Assembly (NCBI GenBank): GCA_031411235.1 | Contig: JANOAR010000076.1 | Span: forward strand, 1 to 25,685 | Length of the DNA: 25,685 nucleotides | Direction of reading: 5' to 3' | Source of the DNA: JANOAR01 sp031411235 | GTDB taxonomy: Bacteria > Verrucomicrobiota > Verrucomicrobiia > Verrucomicrobiales > Verrucomicrobiaceae | Part shown: in pieces, positions 7,935 to 15,531 of the stretch | Position numbering within the stretch: the stretch's first letter is position 1 | Layout: every line of letters starts with the position of its first letter | Program-made: the position numbers and the translations under genes | The notes under the pieces: generated by a model | What the model was told of the DNA's origin: nothing | Seen by the model: the letters and a program-made list of their open reading frames with translations, nothing else | Databases searched by the model: none

Positions 7935-9836
7935 ATGAGTCAAAAATTGTTTAGTGAGTTAGGGCTGTCGCCCGAGATATTGAAGGCTGTTGAACGCATG
8001 GGATTCGAGCAAGCCTCGCCCATCCAAGCAGAGGCCATCCCCGTGCTCCTTCAGGGGCGCGACATGTTGGGCCAGTCGCAGACGGGTTCAGGCAAAACCG
8101 CCGCATTCGGCATTCCCGCCATTGAGTGCGTGGACGCCGAGCAGAGCCATGTGCAGGTGTTGATCCTGTGCCCCACACGCGAACTGGCCAGCCAGGTCGC
8201 CGAAGAAATCGCCAAGCTCGCCGCCTTCAAAAAAGGCGTGCGCGAACTCCCCATCTACGGCGGAGCCAGCTACGAGCGCCAGTTCCGTGGGCTCAAAGCC
8301 GGGCCACAGATCGTCATCGGCACGCCAGGGCGTCTCGTTGACCACATCGGCAACGGCGCGCTGCGCGTCGATCAGGTCAAGATGGTCATCCTCGATGAAG
8401 CCGACCGCATGTTGGACATGGGTTTCCGCGATGACATCGAGAACATCCTGAAAACCATGCCCGAGGAGCGCCAGACCGTGCTCTTCTCCGCGACGCTACC
8501 GCCGCCCATCAAGAAGATGATGGAGAAGTTCACCCGCGACGCCGCCCAGGTGAAAATCGAAGCCAGTGCGCACACCACGCCCGACATTGATCAGAGCTAT
8601 GTGGAAGTCGATTTCCGCAGCAAGACCGAAGTGCTCTGCCGCCTGCTCGACTATCATGACGTGAAGAGCAGCATCATCTTCGGCTTCACCAAACTGCAAG
8701 TCGATGAAGTCTGCGAAGCCCTCATCGCCCGTGGTTACAGCGCCGATAAGCTGCATGGCGACATGGCGCAGAACATGCGCGAACGCGTGATGAAGCGCTT
8801 CCGCGACAAGCAAGTCGAGCTGCTCGTCGCCACCGATGTGGCCGCGCGCGGACTCGATGTCGATGACCTCGAAATGGTCATCAACTACGAGCTGCCCTAC
8901 GACCCCGAAGACTACGTGCATCGCATTGGTCGCACCGGTCGTGCAGGCAAGAGCGGCAAGGCCATCAGCCTCGTCAGTGGCCGCGAGTATGGCCGCTTGA
9001 TGCAGGTGAATCGCTTCACCAAGAGCCAGATTCCTCGTGTCACCGTGCCGCGCATGGAAGACCTGGAACAGAAACACGCCAGCCGCCTCGTCGAGACGCT
9101 GCGCAACACCCTCGAAGCGCGCGACTACAAGATGCAGGATAGCGTCGTGGATGACCTCTTCCAGAACGGCGGTCACTCGCCCACCGAAGTCATCTCCGCT
9201 CTTCTTCATCTGCTCGCCGCAGAGGTGACTCGCCCCGTCGAGCGCATCAAAGAAGACAACCCTGGTAGCGGTGCCTCACCTCGTGGGGCTCGCCCCGAGC
9301 GCACCTTTGAACGTGGCAACGACCGCCCTCGCCGTGACGACGGCCCAGCGCCTGAGTATGATCGCCCCCGTGAGCGAGCCCCACGCCGCGAACACGCCGA
9401 GCGCGCCCCGCGCCCGGAAGGTTCTCCCGATGTGGCACGCATCGACGACACCACAGGCACTTGGTTGAAGGTGAACATCGGTCGCAATGCTGGCGTCCTG
9501 CCCAAGGACATCGTCGGCTGTATCGCAGGCGAAAGCGGCCTGCCGCGTGAAGTCATTGGTGGCATCTCCATCCTGCCCAGCATCACCTTGGTGCAAGTCG
9601 CCAAGGAGCACAGTGATGACATCATCCAAGCCATCAACGGCGCACGTCTCTGCGGCAAAAAAGTCGCCGCTAGCGTCGGCCAGCCTCCCGAGCCCCGCCC
9701 CGGCGGTGCTGCTGCTGGCGGCCCCTCGCGCCGCTTTGCAGGTGAAGGCGATGCCGCTGGTGGCCCACCACGCCGCGAGTTTGGCAGCAAGCCCGACTAC
9801 AAGGCGCGTGGCCCACGAGCCCGCCGCGAGTATTAA
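7935..9836 (+). CDS. deaD: DEAD-box ATP-dependent RNA helicase, DeaD/DbpA type
   Basis: A 633-residue cytosolic RNA helicase expected to unwind structured RNA in ribosome assembly, mRNA decay or cold adaptation. The helicase core has all the motifs: SPIQ Q-motif (29-32), Walker A SQTGSGKT (48-55), PTREL, GTPGRL, the DEAD box (154-157), SAT (185-187), ARGLD and HRIGRTGR (329-336). A linker rich in Arg, Pro and Asp/Glu follows (about 435-496). Then comes a DbpA/CsdA-type RNA-binding domain (about 509-582, from GTWLKVNIGRNAG to KKVAASV) and a basic Gly/Arg-rich tail. I start it at the ATG at 7935 (MSQKLFSELGL), a typical family start, rather than the in-frame TTG at 7917. There is no clear Shine-Dalgarno. 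deaD is the best name; csdA or cshA would be equally acceptable. Confidence 0.93.
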   Translation: MSQKLFSELGLSPEILKAVERMGFEQASPIQAEAIPVLLQGRDMLGQSQTGSGKTAAFGIPAIECVDAEQSHVQVLILCPTRELASQVAEEIAKLAAFKKGVRELPIYGGASYERQFRGLKAGPQIVIGTPGRLVDHIGNGALRVDQVKMVILDEADRMLDMGFRDDIENILKTMPEERQTVLFSATLPPPIKKMMEKFTRDAAQVKIEASAHTTPDIDQSYVEVDFRSKTEVLCRLLDYHDVKSSIIFGFTKLQVDEVCEALIARGYSADKLHGDMAQNMRERVMKRFRDKQVELLVATDVAARGLDVDDLEMVINYELPYDPEDYVHRIGRTGRAGKSGKAISLVSGREYGRLMQVNRFTKSQIPRVTVPRMEDLEQKHASRLVETLRNTLEARDYKMQDSVVDDLFQNGGHSPTEVISALLHLLAAEVTRPVERIKEDNPGSGASPRGARPERTFERGNDRPRRDDGPAPEYDRPRERAPRREHAERAPRPEGSPDVARIDDTTGTWLKVNIGRNAGVLPKDIVGCIAGESGLPREVIGGISILPSITLVQVAKEHSDDIIQAINGARLCGKKVAASVGQPPEPRPGGAAAGGPSRRFAGEGDAAGGPPRREFGSKPDYKARGPRARREY

Positions 9837-9911
9837 GCGATGAGTCGCAGCCTCTTGTTTGCCAGCGCCGTCGCGAAGCAAGCAAGGGGCGGAAGGCCCT
9901 CACATGCGGCA

Positions 9912-10268
9912 TCAATGCTGCATCTCGCGCCCATCATAGCCGTCGGAATAGCCTTCTTGGAAGTAGCTCGGGTAGCCATTGCCGAAGCGCTCGAAGGCCC
10001 GCTGGTAGTCGCTCGGATAGCCTACGGAAGCATCGCGCTGACCGATGTCATAGCCATTGCGATACTCGGCGGTGAGCTGCGGCTGATAGTCACTGTGCGG
10101 TGGCTGGCTAGGCGGTGGCGGCTCGTAGCTAGGCGGTGATGACTCGGGCGGATAACTGCCCGTCTGTGGAGGATAACCCCCACCCACGGGTGGATACACG
10201 CCCGTGTCCACACAGGAGGAAAGCACCGTAGCGCAAGAGACAACAAAAAAGAGGCGAGCAAGAATCAT
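9912..10268 (-). CDS. Small Pro/Tyr-rich lipoprotein
   Basis: A 118-residue protein starting MILARLFFVV with a lipoprotein signal: the lipobox LSSC puts the lipid-carrying Cys at residue 19. The mature part first has a Pro/Tyr/Ser-rich low-complexity stretch (about 23-62) with repeats of (G/S)YPP and PPPS. A C-terminal part then repeats a YxxGYxxGxxD-like pattern (EYRNGYDIGQRDA, FQEGYSDGYDG). It is probably anchored in the outer membrane or at the periplasmic face. I chose the inner ATG over the longer frame from 10328, because the lipoprotein signal begins there. It converges with the helicase gene over a 75-bp gap without a clear terminator. Function unknown. Confidence 0.75.
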   Translation of the reverse strand: MILARLFFVVSCATVLSSCVDTGVYPPVGGGYPPQTGSYPPESSPPSYEPPPPSQPPHSDYQPQLTAEYRNGYDIGQRDASVGYPSDYQRAFERFGNGYPSYFQEGYSDGYDGREMQH

Positions 10269-10370
10269 AGCAGCGCCAATGCAGCGAACTTCACCACGGT
10301 GGTCAAGGTAGAACTGCCGCTGCTTCACTCATAAAAAGGAAGCGATGGGCTCCGGTCGCTACTGCGGCGA

Positions 10371-10991
10371 CTAGGGATGCGCCGATAGAACGGCAGTGAC
10401 CTCGGTTGCCCCCTGTTGCGTGGCGAGGCCAGCGGCGTCTTTTCCCGTGGTGTCTTTGGCTTTGGCGTCGGCACCGTGGCTGAGCAACAGCTTTACGGCG
10501 TCGAGGCGGCCACTGAGGGCAGCGAACATGAGCGCGGTTTGGCCACTGAGATTGCGATGATTCACCGTGGCTCCGGCGGCGATGAGCTGGGTCATGATGT
10601 CGGTGTAACCTTTGAAACTGGCACCTGTGAGGGCGGTGAAGCCCATGCTGTTTTGGAAGTCCACCTGAACGCCGCCGGGTTGCGCGAGCAGCAGTTTGAT
10701 GAGGTCGGTATGGCCATGGTAGGCAGCGACGATGAGCAAGCTGTCGCCGCGTGCGCTGACGATGTTGGGCGTGTAGCCAGAGTCGAGATAAAGCTGCACG
10801 GCTTCCGTCTGGCCATCGCGGGCGTGGTCGAAGATACGGACGAGCAATTCATCGCCGGGCTGCTTGCGGGTGTCGGGCGTGGTGGGCATGGCGATGGGCG
10901 CGGGGCTCTGTTTGAAGAGGTAGGAAGCGAGGGCTAGTGACAGGGCGAGGATAGCGAGAACCCTGAAGGGATGGAGCTTGAGGAGGCGCAT
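10371..10991 (-). CDS. ankB: Ankyrin-repeat protein behind catalase, AnkB-like
   Basis: A 206-residue protein with an N-terminal hydrophobic segment (VLAILALSLALASYLF, about 11-26), an uncleaved anchor or signal, followed by about four ankyrin repeats. The clearest are SLLIVAAYHGHTDLIKLLL, GFTALTGASFKGYTDIMTQL and GQTALMFAALSGRLDAVKLL. In Pseudomonas and Campylobacter an ankyrin protein encoded directly after the catalase gene is needed for full catalase activity, and in Campylobacter it has been linked to heme supply. The order here is the same. I start it at 10991 because the longer frame (to 11066) runs back through the catalase terminator hairpin at 11020-11064. The role as a catalase helper is inferred from position and family. 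Confidence 0.85.
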   Translation of the reverse strand: MRLLKLHPFRVLAILALSLALASYLFKQSPAPIAMPTTPDTRKQPGDELLVRIFDHARDGQTEAVQLYLDSGYTPNIVSARGDSLLIVAAYHGHTDLIKLLLAQPGGVQVDFQNSMGFTALTGASFKGYTDIMTQLIAAGATVNHRNLSGQTALMFAALSGRLDAVKLLLSHGADAKAKDTTGKDAAGLATQQGATEVTAVLSAHP

Positions 10992-11019
10992 GGTTGTTGG
11001 GTGGGGCTGCGCTTCGCGC

Positions 11020-11064
11020 AAAAAAGCAGCGATGGGTGTGGCGGATAGCCTCGCCCATCGCTGC
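11020..11064 (-). terminator. Intrinsic terminator of the catalase gene
   Basis: Just after the catalase stop, 11026-11038 and 11052-11064 form a 13-bp stem with one mismatch (GCAGCGATGGGTG/CGCCCATCGCTGC) and a 13-base loop. Read on the minus strand, the hairpin is followed at once by six T (11025-11020). This is a textbook Rho-independent terminator. It sits between the catalase gene and the ankyrin gene and would cut or attenuate read-through. Confidence 0.88.
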
Positions 11065-11079
11065 ATAGTTAGTTGTGGG

Positions 11080-12606
11080 CTATTCGACGAGCTTGGCGGC
11101 TTCGGCTTTCACCTTGGCGAGATCAGCCCCGGCAGCCGCAGCGAGGCGAGTGCCGTAGTCGGGGTCGGCCTTGTAGGCGAAGGCGGCCATGCGGGTTTTC
11201 ACCGCTTCGTTTTTCACAGCACCGAGATCGCCACCGAAGTTAGCGATGAGGTGGTCTTGGTCTTCCTTGCTGAACTCACGGAACTTCTCACCTGCTTGGC
11301 GGAAGTTAAGCGTCTTCTTGATAGGGCGCTGCTGAGTGGTGCCTGTGAGCGGACGCTCGCTGTACGAGTATTCTGCGACGTCTTTGTAGGCTCCGTCGGT
11401 GGCGCTGGGCTCATAGTTCACGCCGCCCTTGGTATTGCCTGCATTGGCCGCGCCGTCTTGGTTGTAGCTACGCACTTCGGTTTGAGCGCGGTTGATGGGC
11501 AAGTGGTTGCCGTTGGTGCCGACGCGATGGAGTTGGGTATCAGCGTAGCTGAACATGCGGCCTTGGAGCAGACGGTCTTCGCTGGCTTCGATGCCTGGGA
11601 CGAGGCTGGCAGGAGCGAAGGCACTCTGCTCGGTCTCTTGGAAGAAGTTATCGGGCATCTTGTTGAGCGTCATCTTGCCGACGGTTTTGAAGGGCACGTC
11701 GCGCCATTCTTTTGTCGCGTCGAGGGCATCGAAGTCGAACTTGTCCAACTCGGCTGGCTTGAGCAGTTGCACGCGCAGTTCCCAGCTAGGGAAATCGCCT
11801 TTGTCGATCGCGGCATAGAGGTCGGTGGTGTAGCGATTGAAGTCGTCGGCTTGGGCTTGTTTAGCCTCGGCGGCGGTCAGGTTTTTCACGCCTTGCAGGC
11901 TGATCCAGCGGAACTTGACGTATGTCTGCTCGCCTTTGGCATTGATGAATTTGTAAGCGTGGACGCTGTTGCCATCCATGTGGCGATAGCTCGATGGAGT
12001 GCCCAGGTTGCTGAAGAGATGGGTCCACATGTGAATGCTCTCGGGCGTGTGACTCATGAAGTCGAAGAAGCGGTTCGAGTCCTGCTTGTTGTCATACGGG
12101 CTGGGCTTCAGGGAGTGAACCATGTCGGGGAACTTGATGGCATCGCGGATGAAGAAGACAGGCAAGTTATTGCCCACGAGATCCCAGTTGCCTTCGCTGG
12201 TGTAGAACTTGACCGCAAAGCCTCGCGGGTCGCGCAGCGTTTCGGGCGAGTGGTTGCCATGAATGACGCTGGAGAAGCGAACGAAGAGCGGGGTCTTCTT
12301 GCCAGCACCCGAGAAAAGGGCGGCGCGGGTGATGTCGGAGAGATCAGCGGTGGACTCGAAGACGCCGTGCGCACCCGTGCCTCGGGCGTGGACGACGCGC
12401 TCTGGGATACGCTCGCGGTCGAAGCGCTGGAGCTTCTGGATGAGATGCACATCGTCGAGCAGCACGGCTCCATCGGGGCCGGCGGTCTTGGAGTTTTGGT
12501 TGTTGCCCACGGGTGCGCCGTTGTCACGAGTGAGGGTGTCTGCGGGGATGTTGCTAGCCATGAGGTTGGTGAGTATAAAGGTTAGGAGTTGGATTTGTGT
12601 TTTCAT
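11080..12606 (-). CDS. katB: Heme catalase, KatB-like
   Basis: A 508-residue monofunctional heme catalase that splits hydrogen peroxide into water and oxygen. The distal His is in RVVHARG (His73), the catalytic Asn in VGNNLPVFF (Asn146), and the proximal heme Tyr in RMFSYADTQLHRVG (Tyr354). IHGNHSPETLRDPRGFAVKF follows the small-subunit KatB-type pattern. The N-terminus has a hydrophobic stretch (IQLLTFILTNLMASNIPA) that could be a signal peptide, giving a periplasmic enzyme; that would fit the membrane-anchored ankyrin partner. The other possible starts are 12612 and 12561 (MASNIPADTL), and the last would make it cytosolic. It is transcribed divergently from oxyR and ends in an intrinsic terminator, so it is very likely under OxyR control. 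Confidence 0.95.
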   Translation of the reverse strand: MKTQIQLLTFILTNLMASNIPADTLTRDNGAPVGNNQNSKTAGPDGAVLLDDVHLIQKLQRFDRERIPERVVHARGTGAHGVFESTADLSDITRAALFSGAGKKTPLFVRFSSVIHGNHSPETLRDPRGFAVKFYTSEGNWDLVGNNLPVFFIRDAIKFPDMVHSLKPSPYDNKQDSNRFFDFMSHTPESIHMWTHLFSNLGTPSSYRHMDGNSVHAYKFINAKGEQTYVKFRWISLQGVKNLTAAEAKQAQADDFNRYTTDLYAAIDKGDFPSWELRVQLLKPAELDKFDFDALDATKEWRDVPFKTVGKMTLNKMPDNFFQETEQSAFAPASLVPGIEASEDRLLQGRMFSYADTQLHRVGTNGNHLPINRAQTEVRSYNQDGAANAGNTKGGVNYEPSATDGAYKDVAEYSYSERPLTGTTQQRPIKKTLNFRQAGEKFREFSKEDQDHLIANFGGDLGAVKNEAVKTRMAAFAYKADPDYGTRLAAAAGADLAKVKAEAAKLVE

Positions 12607-12698
12607 AAGCATGTCATTGGTAACATGCAGATTTTGCTAAGCGGACAGAGATTGATCCAATTTGCAGAAGCACAATGATTGATTTATAAAACCAATCA
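12607..12698. promoter_or_regulatory. Divergent katB/oxyR control region
   Basis: This AT-rich 92-bp gap separates the two divergent starts. It holds a dyad ATTGATT-(9)-AATCAAT at 12678-12700 that overlaps the oxyR ATG, a dyad GCATGT-(8)-ACATGC at 12609-12628 next to the katB start, and ATTGATCCAAT at 12651-12661. LysR-type regulators usually bind such a shared region. The exact OxyR site and promoters are inferred, not proven. Confidence 0.45.
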
Positions 12699-13568
12699 AT
12701 GAACTTCCGTGATCTCGAATACCTCGTGGCGGTGGCTGACCTGGGCCACTTTGGCCACGCGGCGGCCCACTGCCACGCTAGCCAGAGTGCTTTGAGCCTG
12801 CAATTGCAAAAGCTGGAGGCCGATCTGGGCGTCCAACTCATCGAGCGCACCCATCGCCGCGTGGTGGTGTCGCCAACGGGGCGAGCCCTGGTGGAGCGCG
12901 CACGCGGCATCCTTCGGGCCAAGCAGGAGATGCTGGATGATGCGGCGCTGGAGTCGGGCCAGATGCCCGCTGAAATCACGTTGGGCATGATCCCCACCAT
13001 CGCACCCTATCAAATCGGGCCAGTGCTGAAAGCGATGAAGCAGGCGTATCCGCGCACAACGGTGCGCCTAGTAGAAGACATCACGCAAGTGCTGGTGCAG
13101 GGCACTGCGAATGGTGAGCTGGATGCGGCGATCATCGCCACATCGGTGACGGATACTTTACTGGAAGAAACGAAGCTGGGTCGGGATGAGCTGCTGCTGG
13201 CGGTGGCTCGCTCACACCCGCTGGCGAAGCTCTCGCAAGTGGAGCCGAAGCAGTTGCAGAAGGAGACTATTTTGCTGCTCAAAGATGGCCACTGCTTGAG
13301 CGATCAGGCCGTGAGCTTCTGCCATGCCCGGCGTGTGGGAGCGGCGCAGATTTCCATCGCCACGAGCATAGATACCCTGAAGGCGCTGATCCGCGCGGGC
13401 ATGGGCGTGACGCTGATCCCACGCATGGCGGTGGAGGCTTCGCTGCCGGACAAGAGTCTCGTTTTCCTGCCGCTGAAGCCTGTGCCATCGCGGACGATTC
13501 GCGTCATCACGAGGAAGACTTCGCGTCTGGGGGCGATGCTGGCGGAAGCGTTGCAGCAGGCGATGTAG
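12699..13568 (+). CDS. oxyR: Hydrogen-peroxide sensor and LysR-type regulator OxyR
   Basis: A 289-residue LysR-type transcription factor with an N-terminal winged helix-turn-helix (about 1-60, including SQSALSLQLQKLEADLG) and a C-terminal sensor domain. Its two redox cysteines fall exactly at 199 (KDGHC) and 208 (AVSFC), the numbering and context of the peroxide-sensing disulfide of E. coli OxyR. Together with the divergent catalase gene this makes the assignment firm. On oxidation it should activate katB and probably its own promoter region. The 3' end overlaps the converging symporter gene by 62 bp. Confidence 0.95.
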   Translation: MNFRDLEYLVAVADLGHFGHAAAHCHASQSALSLQLQKLEADLGVQLIERTHRRVVVSPTGRALVERARGILRAKQEMLDDAALESGQMPAEITLGMIPTIAPYQIGPVLKAMKQAYPRTTVRLVEDITQVLVQGTANGELDAAIIATSVTDTLLEETKLGRDELLLAVARSHPLAKLSQVEPKQLQKETILLLKDGHCLSDQAVSFCHARRVGAAQISIATSIDTLKALIRAGMGVTLIPRMAVEASLPDKSLVFLPLKPVPSRTIRVITRKTSRLGAMLAEALQQAM

Positions 13569-14907
13569 ACGAGCGGTTGATAGCGGAGGCGACTTCATAG
13601 GGCAAGGCGAGTGGCTGGAGAAGATTGGCGCGCAGTTGCTCGGGCGTGATTTCCTTTTCCCAACGGCTGATGACGACAGTCGCGACGCCGTTGCCGATGA
13701 GGTTGGTGATGGCGCGGCACTCGCTCATGAAGCGGTCGATGCCGAGTAGCAGGGCCAGTGCTTCGATGGGAATGCCGGGCACGGCTTGCAGCGTGGCAGC
13801 GAGGGTGACGAAGCCTGCGCCCGTGACACCGCTTGCGCCCTTGGAGGTGATCATGGCGACGAGCAGCAGGCTGAACTGCTGGCTGAGATCGAGCGGGGTG
13901 TTGGTCGCTTGCGCGAGGAAGACAGCGGCCATGGTCATGTAGATATTGGTGCCATCGAGATTGAAGCTATACCCCGTGGGGATGACGAGGCCGACGGTGG
14001 ATTTGGCACAGCCTAGCTGCTGCATTTTTTGGATCATGCCGGGCAGGGCCGTCTCGGATGAACTGGTGCCCAGTACGAGCAGCAGCTCGTCTTTGATGTG
14101 AAGCAAAAAGCGGAAGATCGAGAAGCCGGAAAACCAAGCGATGGTGCCGAGCACGACGATGACAAAGACGCCTGCCGTGAGGTAAAAGCTGCCCATCAAC
14201 AAGAGCAGTTTGTTCAATGCCCCGAGGCCATGGCTACCCACGGTGTACCCCATCGCGCCAAAGGCCCCGATGGGCGCAGCTTTGACCACCAGCCCCATCA
14301 AGCGGAAGAAGACTTGCGCCCCGCTATCAATGACATGCAGCACGGGCTTGCAGCGCTCGCCCATGCCTGCAATGGCCAAGGCGGTGAGGATGGAGATGAA
14401 TAGGACTTGCAGCAAATCGCCGGAGACGAAGGCTCCAAAAAACGTTTTGGGGATGATATTGAGAACGAACTCAGAGGTGCTCAGCGCCTGGGCTTTCTCA
14501 ACATAGCCGTGGCTCGTCTCGGTGGCCTTGGCCTCGGCGTGATAGGTTTCCCCAGCCGGGGTGAATCCTTCGCCTGGCTTGAAGGTATTCACCACGAGCA
14601 GTCCAACCAGCAGCGCGAGCGTGGAGACGATCTCGAAGTAGAGCAGTGTCTTGCCCCCTACCCTGCCGAGTTTTTTCAGGTCGCCCATCGACGCGATGCC
14701 ATGCACGACGGTGCAGAAGATGATGGGGGCGATCATCATTTTCACCAAAGCGATGAAACCCTCGCCGAGTTGCTTGAAGTGCTTGATGAGTTCGGGATGG
14801 GTCGTGTCTGGAAAGCACCCCCCCGCGACGATACCCAGCACCACGGCGATGATGACTTGAACGTAGAGGATGCGATACCAGGGCTTGGGAGCGAGAGAAG
14901 AAGTCAT
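13507..14907 (-). CDS. dctA: Dicarboxylate/amino-acid:cation symporter, DctA/GltP family
   Basis: A 466-residue inner-membrane secondary transporter of the DAACS family, which takes up C4-dicarboxylates or acidic amino acids with protons or sodium. The family hallmarks are present: FKQLGEGFIALVKMMIAPIIF (44-64), the re-entrant loop TSSSETALPG (281-290), the substrate/cation segment PTGYSFNLDGTNIYM (310-324), and SKGASGVTGAGF (355-366). The Ser-rich loop and NLDGTN favour DctA-like transport, but glutamate/aspartate uptake cannot be excluded. The low-complexity tail (about 445-466, Ser/Pro/Ala) is mostly encoded where the gene overlaps the 3' end of oxyR, so it may have arisen by reading antisense through that gene. 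It is probably a single-gene transcription unit. Confidence 0.9.
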   Translation of the reverse strand: MTSSLAPKPWYRILYVQVIIAVVLGIVAGGCFPDTTHPELIKHFKQLGEGFIALVKMMIAPIIFCTVVHGIASMGDLKKLGRVGGKTLLYFEIVSTLALLVGLLVVNTFKPGEGFTPAGETYHAEAKATETSHGYVEKAQALSTSEFVLNIIPKTFFGAFVSGDLLQVLFISILTALAIAGMGERCKPVLHVIDSGAQVFFRLMGLVVKAAPIGAFGAMGYTVGSHGLGALNKLLLLMGSFYLTAGVFVIVVLGTIAWFSGFSIFRFLLHIKDELLLVLGTSSSETALPGMIQKMQQLGCAKSTVGLVIPTGYSFNLDGTNIYMTMAAVFLAQATNTPLDLSQQFSLLLVAMITSKGASGVTGAGFVTLAATLQAVPGIPIEALALLLGIDRFMSECRAITNLIGNGVATVVISRWEKEITPEQLRANLLQPLALPYEVASAINRSSTSPAATLPPASPPDAKSSS

Positions 14908-14947
14908 TCGTGGAGCATGGGATACAGAGGGATAAGAGGCAACCTTG

Positions 14948-15025
14948 TTAGTCGAGGCTTGAGAACGGCCCCGTCTTCCCGCCTGCCATCGTCGCAGCCA
15001 GCCGCAGTAGATTTCTACGGCATGG
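14948..15025 (-). pseudogene. Remnant of a second FAD-monooxygenase C-terminus
   Basis: On the minus strand this stretch reads ATMAGGKTGPFSSLD and stops. The intact monooxygenase that ends at 15947 finishes ATMAGGKTGPFSSLH and stops. The DNA match covers about 45 bases around the stop with few differences. Upstream codons give PCRRNLLRLA before the match, against PPLRRQMT in the intact gene, so only the extreme 3' end is conserved. It is either the tail of a tandem paralogue or a small duplicated segment. Confidence 0.6.
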
Positions 15026-15126
15026 TCACGCCGTAGCCACCTGCGTAAGAGATGGTGTCAAACGTCGCCACGCCCGAAGGCTGCGCCAGCAGTCCTCAGA
15101 GTAGCCCAGGCTTTCCTGCCGAGAGA

Positions 15127-15336
15127 TTCCCCTCAGTCACGGAAAACCATTCCACAGTCACGGAAAGCCAGGAGGAAGTCACCTCCCGGCGGGAGGAAGT
15201 CGCCCCCTGGCGGGAGGAAGTCACCCCCCGACGGGAGGAAGTCACCGAAACCCGTTTCCGAGTCGAGAAAACACAAATCCCAGTTAAGAAAACCCGTTTC
15301 CAAGTCGAGGAAATGCTTTCCTCAGTCCCTGCTCAG
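15127..15336 (+). repeat. 21-bp tandem repeat array, ten units
   Basis: The tetramer AGTC (once AGTT) recurs at 15135, 15156, 15177, 15198, 15219, 15240, 15261, 15282, 15303 and 15324, always exactly 21 bases apart. Flanks vary between a TTCC...GGAAA type (units 1, 2, 7-9) and a GGGAGGA...CACC type (3-6). The frame 15052-15396 is open through it and would encode heptads such as REEVTPR. A protein is possible, but the base pattern argues for DNA-level conservation (see findings). Confidence 0.9.
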
Positions 15337-15531
15337 CCTCGCCGCCCTCAGTCCAGCCCTAGTGCCATCAGGGAAAGAAAGCCAACGCCCGCCTAGCAAG
15401 CAGGATTTACCGCTCGCACTTCCGAGAAGTTTCGCCCGCCAGCGCCGCCGTTTCGATTCCTGGTCTCCTCCATTTCAGGCGAGGCATTACGGCTAGGCGT
15501 GCTGGCAGCGTTATACTGCCGTGGATCAGCG

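Noticed and set aside
10269..10370. Terminator hairpin after the ankyrin gene
   Set aside because: GTCGC/GCGAC can pair over a 7-base loop on the minus strand, but the stem is only five bases and the T-rich run is about 20 bases away.
10978..12585. 535-codon open frame on the plus strand opposite the catalase gene
   Set aside because: It is an antisense shadow of a conserved GC-rich gene: no family motifs, and it runs through the catalase terminator and the whole catalase coding strand.
15127..15336. CRISPR array
   Set aside because: The repeats are contiguous 21-bp units without unique spacers and no cas gene is near. The same applies to the array at 25223-25516.
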